Positions 35,621 to 44,188 of a stretch of 64,000 nt of DNA are shown piece after piece. The number at the start of each line of letters is the position of its first letter. Position 1 is the stretch's first letter. Where the stretch lies: the NCBI GenBank assembly GCA_037138755.1, contig JBAXHT010000003.1:310001-374000 (forward strand). The letters are read 5' to 3'. The translations under genes and the position numbers were made by a program. The notes below the pieces were generated by a model. It searched no databases, had not been told where the DNA came from, and saw only the letters and a list, made by a program, of their open reading frames with translations. The DNA comes from Armatimonadota bacterium (lineage in GTDB: Bacteria > Armatimonadota > Fimbriimonadia > Fimbriimonadales > Fimbriimonadaceae).

Positions 35621-36355
35621 ATGAAGGTGTTAGTCCCCATCAAGCGCGTTGTGGACCCGTACGCAAAGGTGCGTCCCCTTGCCGATGGCAGCGGAGTCGA
35701 TACAACGGGTGCTAAGTTCGAGATCAATCCTTTTGACGAGATTGCGGTTGAGGAGGCCGTTCGGCAGAAAGAGAAAGGCGCGGTGACGGAGATTGTGGTG
35801 GTTTCCATCGGAACCTCGGCGTCCGAAGAGCAGCTCCGAAAGGCGCTCGCGATTGGCGCGGATCGAGCGATTTTGGTCGAAACCGACGCAGTTCTGGATT
35901 CTCCGGGGATCGCTTCCCTTCTCAAGGAAGTCGTGGAGGCGGAGCAACCACAACTCGTCATGATGGGCAAGCAAGCAACGGATGATGATAACAACCAGGC
36001 CGGACAGATGCTCGCAGCGAAGCTAGGTTGGGGACAGGCGACCTTCGCGGCCAAAGTTGAGCTAGGCGCAAACGCGACAGTCACCAGAGAGACCGACACC
36101 GGGGAGCAAACTCTCCAACTTGCTTACCCATGCCTGATCACCACTGATCTGCGGCTCAACGAGCCGAGGTACGTCGCACTTCCGGGAATCATCAAGGCGC
36201 GGTCCAAGCCTCTCGAGAAGCGAGCGCCAGGATCCGTTCCAAGCTTAAAGACAAAAACGATTGGAGTTGAACTTCCTGCGGCAAGACCGCCCGGACGAAA
36301 GGTCGACTCCGTTGAAGAGCTCGCTTCGGCCATCAAAGAGCGAGGTGGACTCTAA
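35621..36355 (+). CDS. etfB: Electron transfer flavoprotein, beta subunit
   Basis: EtfB forms a soluble heterodimer with EtfA and carries electrons from acyl-CoA or other dehydrogenases to the quinone pool. The 244-residue protein begins MKVLVPIKRVVDPYAKVR, with the AMP-binding region GADRAILVETD and MMGKQATDDDNNQAGQML. The signature VALPGIIKARSKPLEK is near the C-terminus. I use the ATG at 35621; a longer open frame reaches back to 35393 but has no family similarity. etfA starts on the next base after the stop codon. Confidence 0.95.
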   Translation: MKVLVPIKRVVDPYAKVRPLADGSGVDTTGAKFEINPFDEIAVEEAVRQKEKGAVTEIVVVSIGTSASEEQLRKALAIGADRAILVETDAVLDSPGIASLLKEVVEAEQPQLVMMGKQATDDDNNQAGQMLAAKLGWGQATFAAKVELGANATVTRETDTGEQTLQLAYPCLITTDLRLNEPRYVALPGIIKARSKPLEKRAPGSVPSLKTKTIGVELPAARPPGRKVDSVEELASAIKERGGL

Positions 36356-37177
36356 ATGAAACTACTTCTAATCGCCTTTTCGGAGTCAGACGCCGCCCAA
36401 AGCGGCGGGTTCGTACATGCACTTGGACTCGAAGCTGACACCATTCTGGTGACTAGCCAACCCGCCGACTCATTCGCGGCGTCGCTTGCGGAGAAGGCGA
36501 AGGGGTACACCCACATCGCCGCAGTTTCGTCCATGCAAAGCAAGGACGCGCTGGCTTATCTCGCCGGACTGCTCGACTGCGCGATGGTGACCGACGTGAT
36601 CGGCATTCACTCGCCAGCAAGCTTTAAGCGACCGATTTTTGCGGGTTCAATGATCGCAACTGTTGAGACAGAGGGACAAGTCGTCATCACGTTCCGGCCC
36701 AGCGGATTTGAAAAGCTCGGAGGACCTAGCGCGGCCGCGTTCGACGCAACAAGCGCGAGCAAAGCGACTGTTCTGAACGAGGCCAAGCGCGGAACCGGCC
36801 GACCTGACCTTAGCTCCGCCAAAATCGTCGTTTCGGGAGGGCGTCCTCTGAAGACTGCCGAGCAATTCGAAGCCGTTATCGGCGGCTTTGCCGACGCTCT
36901 CGGAGCCTCGGTAGGTGCGACTCGTGCGGCCGTAGACAGCGGAATCGCACCCAATGAACTCCAGGTCGGTCAGACCGGAAAGGTCGTCGCTCCAGACCTC
37001 TACATTGCCGCCGGAATCAGCGGGTCGACTCAGCACATGGCAGGAATCAAGGACTCCAAGCTGATCGTCGCGATCAACACGGACGCCAATGCCCCGATCT
37101 TCGAAGCCGCCGACCTCGGGTTGGTCGGGGATCTTTATCAAGTGCTTCCGGAACTTCAAAACCTGCTGAAGCAGTAA
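36356..37177 (+). CDS. etfA: Electron transfer flavoprotein, alpha subunit
   Basis: The 273-residue protein is the FAD-binding partner of EtfB. The diagnostic C-terminal region is complete: ASVGATRAAVDSGIAPNE, then QVGQTGKVVAPDLYIAAGIS, GSTQHMAGIKDSKLIVAINT and DANAPIFEAADLGLVGD. The N-terminal domain is shorter than in typical EtfA (about 310-330 residues), which accounts for the low total. No acyl-CoA dehydrogenase or ETF-quinone oxidoreductase gene is adjacent, so the electron donor is unknown. Confidence 0.95.
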   Translation: MKLLLIAFSESDAAQSGGFVHALGLEADTILVTSQPADSFAASLAEKAKGYTHIAAVSSMQSKDALAYLAGLLDCAMVTDVIGIHSPASFKRPIFAGSMIATVETEGQVVITFRPSGFEKLGGPSAAAFDATSASKATVLNEAKRGTGRPDLSSAKIVVSGGRPLKTAEQFEAVIGGFADALGASVGATRAAVDSGIAPNELQVGQTGKVVAPDLYIAAGISGSTQHMAGIKDSKLIVAINTDANAPIFEAADLGLVGDLYQVLPELQNLLKQ

Positions 37178-37192
37178 CCGTCAAAACTAAGC

Positions 37193-38137
37193 ATGAAAGC
37201 AATTCTTCTCGCCGCCACACTATTCGCCACAACCCTTGGACATGCGCAAAGTGAAACGATGATCGAAATCAATGGCGAGAAGGTCTCCCGCTCTGAGTAT
37301 GTTCGCCGGATGGAGTACCTCCCGGGAATTGGGAAAGCCACACGGGACGGGAACTTTGTCGAGGTCTTCCCTGGTCTCGCTGCCGTTGACTTCATCATCA
37401 ATGAGCGACTGACCTTGCAGCTCGCCAAAGAGCGAGGTGTGGAACCGACGCCTGCCGAAGTGGATGCAGAGCTGGCGATGATCCAACGCCGCGAGCCTGG
37501 GCTTCTGGAGAGATTCATGAGTACGGGTCGAACCAAAGACGAGTACCGCGCAGTTGTCAAGTTCAATCTTGCCCAGTTCAGACTTCAAACTGAAGGCGTT
37601 CTTGTTACCGACACTGAGGTGAAGAACCTGTACGATTTGGCAAAAGACGTCCGATTCACCCGGCCCCCAATGGTTCGGCTGCGGGTGATTGCAGTGAATA
37701 CGGAGGCAGAATCGAAGGAAGTTGACGCTGAGTTGAAGGCAGGAAAGACCTTTGCCGCAACCGCAACTTTGTTTAGCAAAGATGTTTCGAGCCGGGCAGG
37801 TGGAATGTACGGCGATATTCCGCTGGAGCAGCTCAGCGCAAACGTCAAGGACGCGGTCACCAAGCTGAAAAAGGGTGATATGACCGCTTGGCTCAAAAGT
37901 AGCGACACGCTTCTCGCGAAGTTCTTTGTGGAGGAAGTGTTTGCCCGCACCACCCGGCCGCTCGATGCGGATTTGAAGGAAGACCTTCGGCGAGAACTCC
38001 TCGTTCGCAAGGGGACTGGTAAGAACGACGTTTCCAAGCTTTTGAAAGAAGCTCGCCAAAAAGCAGACATCAAGATTGCTTCGCCTGAGTTCGAAAAAGC
38101 TTACAAGGATTCAATTCTTGATAAGAAACCTGGCTAG
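37193..38137 (+). CDS. Periplasmic parvulin-type peptidyl-prolyl isomerase (SurA/PrsA-like)
   Basis: The 314-residue product has a signal peptide (AILLAATLFATTLGHAQ) and a SurA_N-like helical region beginning MIEINGEKVSRSEYVRRM. A parvulin domain follows (about residues 155-245), with ARFSKD-type ATLFSKDVSSRAGGMYGD and the later VKDAVTKLKKGDMTAWLKSS. I infer a chaperone or isomerase for exported proteins. It follows etfA by 15 bases on the same strand. The C-terminus is helical and lysine-rich without a membrane anchor. Confidence 0.75.
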   Translation: MKAILLAATLFATTLGHAQSETMIEINGEKVSRSEYVRRMEYLPGIGKATRDGNFVEVFPGLAAVDFIINERLTLQLAKERGVEPTPAEVDAELAMIQRREPGLLERFMSTGRTKDEYRAVVKFNLAQFRLQTEGVLVTDTEVKNLYDLAKDVRFTRPPMVRLRVIAVNTEAESKEVDAELKAGKTFAATATLFSKDVSSRAGGMYGDIPLEQLSANVKDAVTKLKKGDMTAWLKSSDTLLAKFFVEEVFARTTRPLDADLKEDLRRELLVRKGTGKNDVSKLLKEARQKADIKIASPEFEKAYKDSILDKKPG

Positions 38138-38158
38138 TGACTCGAAGGGCTAAACTGG

Positions 38159-39067
38159 TTGCCGATGCTCGTCCTTGATTGGCCTACTTCTGAACCGATT
38201 CCGTACGGCGCTTTCGGCGTAGGAATTGCAGAGTTACCGGAGTATCCAGGCTCGGATCACATCTCTAAAGACGCTATCATCTTTGTCCCGGCGAATCAGC
38301 CGTTCGTAAAGCTCAGCATCATCATGGACCTGCTTCTTGGTCCACACGGATGCCCCTGGGACCGCGAGCAGACCCACTCAACTCTTAAGAATTATCTCCT
38401 CGAAGAAGCCTACGAGACGATCGAAGCTATCGATCAGAACGACCCGGAAGCGCTCGCCGAGGAGCTAGGAGACCTGATTCTCCAGCCGGTTTTCCATATG
38501 CGTCTAGCCGAGCGAGCTGGCTCGTTCAGGTTCGATGAACCCCTCAAACGCATCAGCGACAAGCTGATCCGCCGTCACCCCCATGTCTTCGGAGAAACTC
38601 TGGTGGCCGACTCTGATGAGGTTCTGAAGAACTGGGACAAGATCAAACAAACCGAGAAATCTCAGTCCATTCTTGCTGGAGTCCCCCAAGCGCTACCAGC
38701 GTTAGCCCGAGCTCACGAAGTGAGCAAACGAGCTGCTCGTGCCGGGTTTGAATGGCCCGATTTTGAAGGTGTTCTCGAAAAAGTCCACGAAGAAGTCGCC
38801 GAACTCAAAGAAGCAGTGACGAGTGGCAACAATGAGGATATCCGTGACGAGATCGGAGACTTGCTCTTCACGATTGTGAATATCGCTCGATGGCAGAAAG
38901 TCGACGCCGAAGATGCCCTGCGCGTCATGCTGAACCGCTTCCAGTCCCGATTCCAGTCGATGGAAGAAGCGTCTTCAAAGCCCCTTCAGGACTTATCCGC
39001 GCAGGAGTGGGACGACCTTTGGAACCAGGCTAAAGAAAGCCAGAAACAAGCCGACTTATACCCTTGA
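38159..39067 (+). CDS. mazG: Nucleoside triphosphate pyrophosphohydrolase MazG, with extra N-terminal linker
   Basis: MazG hydrolyses non-canonical NTPs to NMPs. Two tandem MazG domains are present: LRGPHGCPWDREQT-like LLGPHGCPWDREQTHSTLKN with EEAYE and EELGDLILQ, then VHEEVAELKEAV and DEIGDLLFTIVN. The metal-binding EExxE and ExxD patterns are intact in both. Residues 1-55 are extra; SDHISKDAIIFVPAN resembles the DHLTSLYVPP linker that joins the tetrapyrrole-methylase-like and MazG domains in YabN proteins, but no methylase domain is encoded upstream. The TTG at 38159 or the ATG at 38165 starts it. Confidence 0.9.
   Translation: MPMLVLDWPTSEPIPYGAFGVGIAELPEYPGSDHISKDAIIFVPANQPFVKLSIIMDLLLGPHGCPWDREQTHSTLKNYLLEEAYETIEAIDQNDPEALAEELGDLILQPVFHMRLAERAGSFRFDEPLKRISDKLIRRHPHVFGETLVADSDEVLKNWDKIKQTEKSQSILAGVPQALPALARAHEVSKRAARAGFEWPDFEGVLEKVHEEVAELKEAVTSGNNEDIRDEIGDLLFTIVNIARWQKVDAEDALRVMLNRFQSRFQSMEEASSKPLQDLSAQEWDDLWNQAKESQKQADLYP
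39031..39057 (+). promoter_or_regulatory. Sigma-28 (FliA)-type flagellar promoter
   Basis: TAAAGAAA (39031-39038), 11 bases, then GCCGACTT (39050-39057) follows the sigma-28 consensus TAAAGTTT-N11-GCCGATAA, with the core TAAA and GCCGA exact. It lies inside the last codons of mazG and about 40 bases before the flagellin start, exactly where a flagellin promoter belongs. A small CCGTA/TACGG hairpin (39071-39085 region) follows in the leader. Confidence 0.65.
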
Positions 39068-39095
39068 GGACCGTATTTTTACGGGGTCAAACCGC

Positions 39096-40565
39096 TTGAG
39101 TTTTCGCATCAATCACAACACCAACGCCCTTGGAGTCCAGGGACAACTCGATAAGGTCAACCAGAAACTAACCAACTCGACCAGCCGCCTGAGCTCGGGA
39201 CTCCGGATCAATCGCGTCGCCGATGACCCAGGCGTAGCAATCAGCGCGGACAACATACGCACCAAGCTCAAAGCCCTCGAAAACGTCAACCAGAACGCCC
39301 AGGACGCGATCAATATGTCCAAGTCGGTCGACGCAGCTCTTGGCGAAGTTAGCCGACTGCTCAACCAAGGCCGCTCGATTGCGGTTCAGGCTGGCAACAC
39401 TGCGGCTCTCAGCACCACTCAGCTTCAAGCGCTTAACGACGAAATCACCGCGATCATTGGAAGCATCGACCGGGTCGCGACGGGAACTAAATGGGGTTCC
39501 AAGAATATCCTGGATGGCACCGCTAGTGCCGATGTCGCGATCACGAGAGCGACTGCGACAACTGGAATCAACTTGCAGGGCAGACTTGCCAGCGTTCCCC
39601 TTGCTGCCGGGCTCATCACGCTGACGCAGACAGTCGTGGCGTACAACGAACGGATTGACAACGACGTGACTTATGCCTCGCCGAATTCACCGGTTCCTGG
39701 TGGAGCGATTAGCATCAACGGTGTCTCTTTCAGCGTCGATCCGGCCTCTGATACGATTCAGTCGGTTGTGGATCGCCTCAACGCAGCCGCGAGCCAGACC
39801 GGAGTTCAGGCAACGTTGGCCGGACCTGGTGGAGCACAATATGTCCGGCTAGACTCGATCCAACCCGGCTCTAGATTCCCGGTCAACCTCCTCGATTCGT
39901 CAGGCATCCTGAACACAGTTCCAAGCCCCGCTAAGACCGTCGTGGGGGCAGATGCGGTTGCGACTGCCCGGATTCCGGTGGAAGGCACCCCTGGGTATCA
40001 AGACGTTGAGTTTAAAGGCGGACGCCTTCAAGGACAAAGTGGCCTTTACTTGACGGATTCCGAAGGTAACTCGATCATGATGGGTGTCGAAAACGGGACA
40101 GCGGCTCTTCTTGGCGGAGTCTCGATTGCTCAAATTTCGCTTGGAAATCAGACGAGATTCCAAGTGGGAACTGACGCTGGAGACATGCTGGGAATGGTTC
40201 TCGGAGACACCAGAGCAAGCAAGCTCGCAGCCAGCACCATCGTCGGCAAGTCGCTCTCCTCAATCGACATCACATCGTCAGGAGGTCCGCAAGAAGCGAT
40301 GCAACTCTTCGATGCCGCCATGAGCGAGGTTAACTCGCTTCGAGGGCGCATCGGCGCGTTTCAGACGCACACCTTGGAATCACGAAGCCGTTCATTGGCA
40401 GTGTTGAACGAGACATTGAGTTCGGCGCAGAGCGACTTGATTGACACTGACGTGGCCACGGAGATGACTGAGTTCACGAAGAACCAGCTCATCCAGCAAA
40501 CCGGAATCGCAATTCTGAGTCAGGCGAATCAGATGCCTCAGCAGATTCTTAGATTGCTGGAGTAA
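39096..40565 (+). CDS. fliC: Flagellin
   Basis: This is the filament protein of the flagellum. The conserved N-terminal D0/D1 helices are clear (FRINHNTNALGVQGQ, LSSGLRINRVADDPGVAIS, NVNQNAQDAINMSK), as is the C-terminal partner (SLAVLNETLSSAQSDLIDTD, EMTEFTKNQLIQQTGIAIL, ANQMPQQILRLL). The central 250 residues form the variable surface domain. The start is a TTG codon (MSFRINHN). At 489 residues it is mid-sized. No other flagellar gene is in the window; control is probably through the sigma-28-type promoter inside mazG. Confidence 0.94.
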   Translation: MSFRINHNTNALGVQGQLDKVNQKLTNSTSRLSSGLRINRVADDPGVAISADNIRTKLKALENVNQNAQDAINMSKSVDAALGEVSRLLNQGRSIAVQAGNTAALSTTQLQALNDEITAIIGSIDRVATGTKWGSKNILDGTASADVAITRATATTGINLQGRLASVPLAAGLITLTQTVVAYNERIDNDVTYASPNSPVPGGAISINGVSFSVDPASDTIQSVVDRLNAAASQTGVQATLAGPGGAQYVRLDSIQPGSRFPVNLLDSSGILNTVPSPAKTVVGADAVATARIPVEGTPGYQDVEFKGGRLQGQSGLYLTDSEGNSIMMGVENGTAALLGGVSIAQISLGNQTRFQVGTDAGDMLGMVLGDTRASKLAASTIVGKSLSSIDITSSGGPQEAMQLFDAAMSEVNSLRGRIGAFQTHTLESRSRSLAVLNETLSSAQSDLIDTDVATEMTEFTKNQLIQQTGIAILSQANQMPQQILRLLE

Positions 40566-40582
40566 TCTGCACCCAGATTCCA

Positions 40583-41212
40583 ATGCTCAGTTGTCTCGTC
40601 ATCGGTTCACTTCTCCTCGTAGATCAACAAATTTGGAAACCCTCTGAACACCTTGGGAAATCGCCAAGGCAAGTCGTTACTTTAGGGGTGGAAAGGTGGC
40701 TAGAATTGAGGGCAGAAAAGCGAGGAAACCTGCACTTTGGGGAAGAAATTGATGAGTATGCTTGGGCTCTCCGGCTCGACAATCATCAGATACTGAAGAC
40801 TTTCTCGAAAGACCGCAAAGTTTGGATTGAAAAAGGGGAAAAACTAGCCCACGACTTAGCTTCCGAATGCAATTCGATCGGTCCGTTGCTTTTTTCTGGG
40901 ACACGGTGGAGGACCGAAGTTTATTCTAATCACTACCACGCCGATCTCGCGGTTCGCCGGTGGATTAGTCAACGGCCTCCGATGAGTGAATTGGTCAAAT
41001 CTCCCAGCACCACTTTTGAACGAACCGCTAAAGAGGCCAAGACCATGTCGGCTGACGAGTTCACAACCTCGAACCCAAAGGAGGTAGCTGAAGCCAGAAA
41101 GGGCCTCATCAAGGCCCATCAGTGGCTTGTCAAACACACTAAAACAGGTTCTAAGATGGACGCACAGGTAACGGCGATCTTTTTGAACTCACTTGGAATT
41201 TTTGGGGAATGA
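40583..41212 (+). CDS. Uncharacterised protein with hydrophobic N-terminus
   Basis: I do not recognise this 209-residue protein. The first 13 residues (MLSCLVIGSLLLV) are hydrophobic and could be a short signal or anchor. The rest is hydrophilic, rich in Lys, Glu, Trp and His, e.g. VERWLELRAEKRGNLHFGEE and RWRTEVYSNHYHADLAVRRW. It begins 18 bases after flagellin and could share its transcript, but nothing in it looks flagellar. It ends 52 bases before parB. Confidence 0.5.
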   Translation: MLSCLVIGSLLLVDQQIWKPSEHLGKSPRQVVTLGVERWLELRAEKRGNLHFGEEIDEYAWALRLDNHQILKTFSKDRKVWIEKGEKLAHDLASECNSIGPLLFSGTRWRTEVYSNHYHADLAVRRWISQRPPMSELVKSPSTTFERTAKEAKTMSADEFTTSNPKEVAEARKGLIKAHQWLVKHTKTGSKMDAQVTAIFLNSLGIFGE

Positions 41213-41263
41213 ATCATCCCGGCACTGTTCATCACTTCTGCGACATAATCTAGCTTCAACAAT

Positions 41264-42100
41264 ATGGCGAGAGGAGTTGGTAAGGGGTTGAGTCAGATGG
41301 TGTCAGGGGGCGATGATGTTCGCGTGACGGACCTGCTCGTCAGCCAAATCGTTCCAAACCAACGACAGCCGAGGCGATACTTCGACGAGGACGCGCTCGA
41401 AGAGCTCGCAGATTCGATCCGAGTGCACGGCGTACTCCAACCCATTTTGGTCCGGCCCCTCGGCAAAGACAAGTACGAGCTGATCGCTGGTGAGCGTCGG
41501 TGGCGTGCGTCCCAGCTCGCTGGGCTCAAGCAAGTTCCGGCGTTTATCAAGTCGGCGGCCGGGCAGGAGTCGCTAGAACTTGCGATTATCGAAAACGTCC
41601 AACGTGAAGACATTTCGGCGTTTGAGTCCGCTCTGGCTTACCGCGCGCTCAGCGACGAGTTTGGCCTGAATCAGGAAGAAATCGCGATTCGAGTTGGAAA
41701 GACTCGCTCGTCGATCAGCAACACTCTTCGCCTTCTCAAACTCCCCGAGGAGATTCTTCAAGGCCTCCAGGAAGCCGTCATCACCGAAGGGCACGCGCGG
41801 GCGCTTCTCGCCTTACCAACCGCAGAGAAACAGCTTGCAGTGTACGAGCTGATCCTCGTCAAAGGACTTAGCGTAAGGGATGTTGAGAGGCTGTGCAAGC
41901 AACCTGACGATGCTCCCAAGCCACCCAAAAAGGCGGAACAGAAGGACACGTATACGAAGCAGCTTGAATCTGCTCTGAGCGAGCGCACCGCGCTGCCGAC
42001 CAAACTCAGCCGCGACGGTGACAAAGGCAAACTCACTATTGAGTTCTTCTCGGACGATGATCTCCAGCGCATCCTCGACCTCCTCGGAATTCAGCTTTGA
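41264..42100 (+). CDS. parB: ParB-family DNA-binding protein
   Basis: The 278-residue protein has the ParB nuclease-like/CTPase N-terminal domain with NQRQPRRYFDEDALEELADS, GVLQPILVRPL and the CTP-binding GERRWRASQLAGL. The central helix-turn-helix that reads parS follows (NQEEIAIRVGKTRSSISNTL, LLKLPEEI, EGHARALLAL). A C-terminal dimerisation segment (residues about 235-278) ends it. Chromosomal ParB normally pairs with ParA in one operon, but no parA is adjacent and I found no parS site. It may be the chromosome-partitioning ParB or a Noc-like paralogue. Its stop overlaps the next start (TTGA). Confidence 0.9.
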   Translation: MARGVGKGLSQMVSGGDDVRVTDLLVSQIVPNQRQPRRYFDEDALEELADSIRVHGVLQPILVRPLGKDKYELIAGERRWRASQLAGLKQVPAFIKSAAGQESLELAIIENVQREDISAFESALAYRALSDEFGLNQEEIAIRVGKTRSSISNTLRLLKLPEEILQGLQEAVITEGHARALLALPTAEKQLAVYELILVKGLSVRDVERLCKQPDDAPKPPKKAEQKDTYTKQLESALSERTALPTKLSRDGDKGKLTIEFFSDDDLQRILDLLGIQL

Positions 42101-42702
42101 CCTGGCAAGTTGAACCCATGGAGCAACGGCACCTGGACGGAGTCGTGGAACTTCAAGCAAGTTGCTTTCCTCCCCCTTTTGATCCGGACCTGCTGTGGAA
42201 ACGGGAGCATGTGGAACGACACCTTGAGCTTTTCCCACAAGGGCAGTTCGTGGCGACGTCCCAGGGGAAGGTCATTGCGAGTTGCAGTAACACGCTAATA
42301 TCAGAGCAGAACTGGCTGGCCCATCGATCCTGGGATGAAACCGTGGGAGGCTACTTTCTTTCCAGTTTCGATCGAAGCGGGAACACCCTTTACGGCCTTG
42401 ATATCTCGGTCCACCCAGATTTCCGCCGCCAGGGGGTTGCTCGTGGGCTTTACAAAGCTCGTTTTGACTTGGTCAGAGGTCCTATTTTGCGATATGGCAC
42501 CGCCTGCCGCTTGCCCGATTTCAGCCATAATCACTTCCCTACTCCCGAACACTTCGCGATGGCCGTTGTGGCTGGAGAGGCACAGGACCGGACGCTCACT
42601 CCGCTTCTGAAGATAGGCATGACAATGACTGATGTGCTCACAAACTACATGGATGATCCTGAATCTGGCAACGCGGCTGCCCTTCTGGAGTGGCGACCTT
42701 GA
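42097..42702 (+). CDS. GNAT-family acetyltransferase
   Basis: The 201-residue product has the GNAT fold: N-terminal MEQRHLDGVVELQASCFPP, then the acetyl-CoA motif DISVHPDFRRQGVARGLYKA (Q/RxxGxG/A as RRQGVARG). It overlaps parB by 4 bases and the following nitrilase-like gene by 4 bases, both with TTGA junctions. In B. subtilis YhcX and relatives a GNAT domain with this look is fused to a carbon-nitrogen hydrolase. The present gene order is therefore a split version of that protein. The acceptor substrate is unknown. Confidence 0.85.
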   Translation: MTWQVEPMEQRHLDGVVELQASCFPPPFDPDLLWKREHVERHLELFPQGQFVATSQGKVIASCSNTLISEQNWLAHRSWDETVGGYFLSSFDRSGNTLYGLDISVHPDFRRQGVARGLYKARFDLVRGPILRYGTACRLPDFSHNHFPTPEHFAMAVVAGEAQDRTLTPLLKIGMTMTDVLTNYMDDPESGNAAALLEWRP

Positions 42703-43571
42703 CCGTTCGCGCAGCTGTCGCCAATTGGAAAATCCAGCCGTTGCGGAGTGACTCAGCGTTTTGGAATCACGGCCAGCAGTTCCTGATCGAGGCCGACGAC
42801 CGCAATGCCCAACTAGTTGTCCTTCCCGAGATGTTCTGCCTCGAGTTGCTGCAGCTAGCTCCCCAGGTACGCGCCGAGGACGCGCCGAAGTATCTCATCC
42901 AATATGCCGATGCCATCGAAGACTGGCTCAGCCGGATGTCCCAAAACTCGGGAATGGTGATTGTGGGCGGTTCCCACTTGCGCGAGCTGGATGGTGAGGT
43001 CCTCAATATCAGCGCGATCGCTTATCCCGACGGCTCACTCTTTTTTCAGCAAAAGAACAAACTGACGGTTTACGAGCGAAGCGACTGGAGAATCTCGGGT
43101 GGAACCGGTTTGCAACCACTTCCCGGGAATCTGGGAGTCAGTGTCTGTTACGACTCCGAGTTCCCGGAGGGACCGCGCAAGTTAGCCGAAGACGGCATGC
43201 TGATCCACGCCGTGCCTGCTTGGACGGAGACTCGGCGAGGCTTTCAAAGGGTCCGCTGGTCTTGCCAAGCGCGCGCGGTTGAGAACCAAGTGTTCGTTTT
43301 ACACTCCTCGCTTGTCGGCGACATCGGACGAGAACCCATTCCGGAAAGCTACGGATCAAGCGCGATCATCGCGCCGAGCATGGCACCGTTCCCGATGGAA
43401 GCCGTTCTCGCAGAAACTCCCTTGAACGAAGACGCCTTGGTCGTCGAAAACCTCGATATTGACGCACTTTTTGCCAGCCGGAACGAAGGCGAGGTCACGA
43501 ACTGGAAAGATCGTGACCCCGCTTGTTGGGTTCTGGGCGAACGACCGAAGGGTCGCGCACCCTGGCAGTAA
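42699..43571 (+). CDS. Carbon-nitrogen hydrolase (nitrilase superfamily)
   Basis: The 290-residue protein carries the superfamily triad: Glu in VVLPEMFCLELL, Lys in FFQQKNKLTVYERSDW and Cys in NLGVSVCYDSEFPEGPRKL. It would hydrolyse an amide or similar C-N bond in the cytoplasm. I prefer the TTG at 42699, which overlaps the GNAT stop as TTGA just as the GNAT gene overlaps parB; a GTG at 42690 in the same frame is the alternative. It probably works with the GNAT protein, as the two domains occur fused in YhcX-type proteins. Confidence 0.88.
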   Translation: MTVRAAVANWKIQPLRSDSAFWNHGQQFLIEADDRNAQLVVLPEMFCLELLQLAPQVRAEDAPKYLIQYADAIEDWLSRMSQNSGMVIVGGSHLRELDGEVLNISAIAYPDGSLFFQQKNKLTVYERSDWRISGGTGLQPLPGNLGVSVCYDSEFPEGPRKLAEDGMLIHAVPAWTETRRGFQRVRWSCQARAVENQVFVLHSSLVGDIGREPIPESYGSSAIIAPSMAPFPMEAVLAETPLNEDALVVENLDIDALFASRNEGEVTNWKDRDPACWVLGERPKGRAPWQ

Positions 43572-43690
43572 CTCCCTAGAATGCGGGGCTTCAGCGCCGC
43601 TCCTACCTCCGGGATTTAGTACAGAGAAGAGTCTCTTCGATTCAACGGCGGTGACAGCCACCTCACTAGAGCGGTGCTACAGCACACCGA
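43572..43690. repeat. Two hairpin-like repeat copies in an intergenic gap
   Basis: Two stretches share the pattern CTAGA..GCGG.GCT.CAGC: one reads CTAGAATGCGGGGCTTCAGC near 43577, the other CTAGAGCGGTGCTACAGC near 43665. Each can form a short GC-rich hairpin around TTCA or ACA. The pattern resembles extragenic palindromic repeats. The gap is otherwise without a gene. Confidence 0.4.
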
Positions 43691-43704
43691 ATCTATACTC
43701 GAAA

Positions 43705-44109
43705 TCAGTGTGTAACGATCCGCGGAAGGCTCTTAGCCTCTTCAACCCACTTTTCGACTTCCGATTCTGATGGAACTCGGTTTGCAAGATTCTTTTCGGC
43801 GTTTACTTCGGCCATCTTTGCGGCGAGGTTGGTCGCATTTCGCTGAGCAAGCTCAGGAACGGTATCAACTCCCGAAGCTTCGAGTAGCTCTGAGAACTGA
43901 CCTGCAACACCCTTGATGCGGAACAAGTCTGCGTGATTGACCCAGGTGAGAATCTTCCCGCCATCAATTCCGGTCTTCTCTTCAATCGCTTTTCGACCTG
44001 CAGCCGATGCGCCCTGCTCAAGAAGAGCCTCAACGGTCTTAATGCCAGCAGCTTCGAGCTTCTCGCCGAATGCCGGGCCGATGCCTTCGATATCTTGAAT
44101 GTTAGCCAT
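43705..44109 (-). CDS. DUF4332-type helix-hairpin-helix protein
   Basis: The 134-residue protein opens with a helix-hairpin-helix-like unit, IEGIGPAFGEKLEAAGIKTVEALLEQG, here noted as IEGIGPAFGEKLEAAGI and KTVEALLEQG. A second unit follows in FRIKGVAGQFSELLEASGV and DTVPELAQR. This doubled arrangement is typical of the DUF4332 family, which resembles DNA-binding HhH proteins but whose role is unknown. There is no signal peptide. It stands alone on the minus strand. Confidence 0.7.
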   Translation of the reverse strand: MANIQDIEGIGPAFGEKLEAAGIKTVEALLEQGASAAGRKAIEEKTGIDGGKILTWVNHADLFRIKGVAGQFSELLEASGVDTVPELAQRNATNLAAKMAEVNAEKNLANRVPSESEVEKWVEEAKSLPRIVTH

Positions 44110-44188
44110 GCGTTCCTAGTTTGTGGGCGGCATTCGCCGCACTTCACAAACATTCTAACCCCAAAACAGGCCGGGTGCAAGGGAGAGA

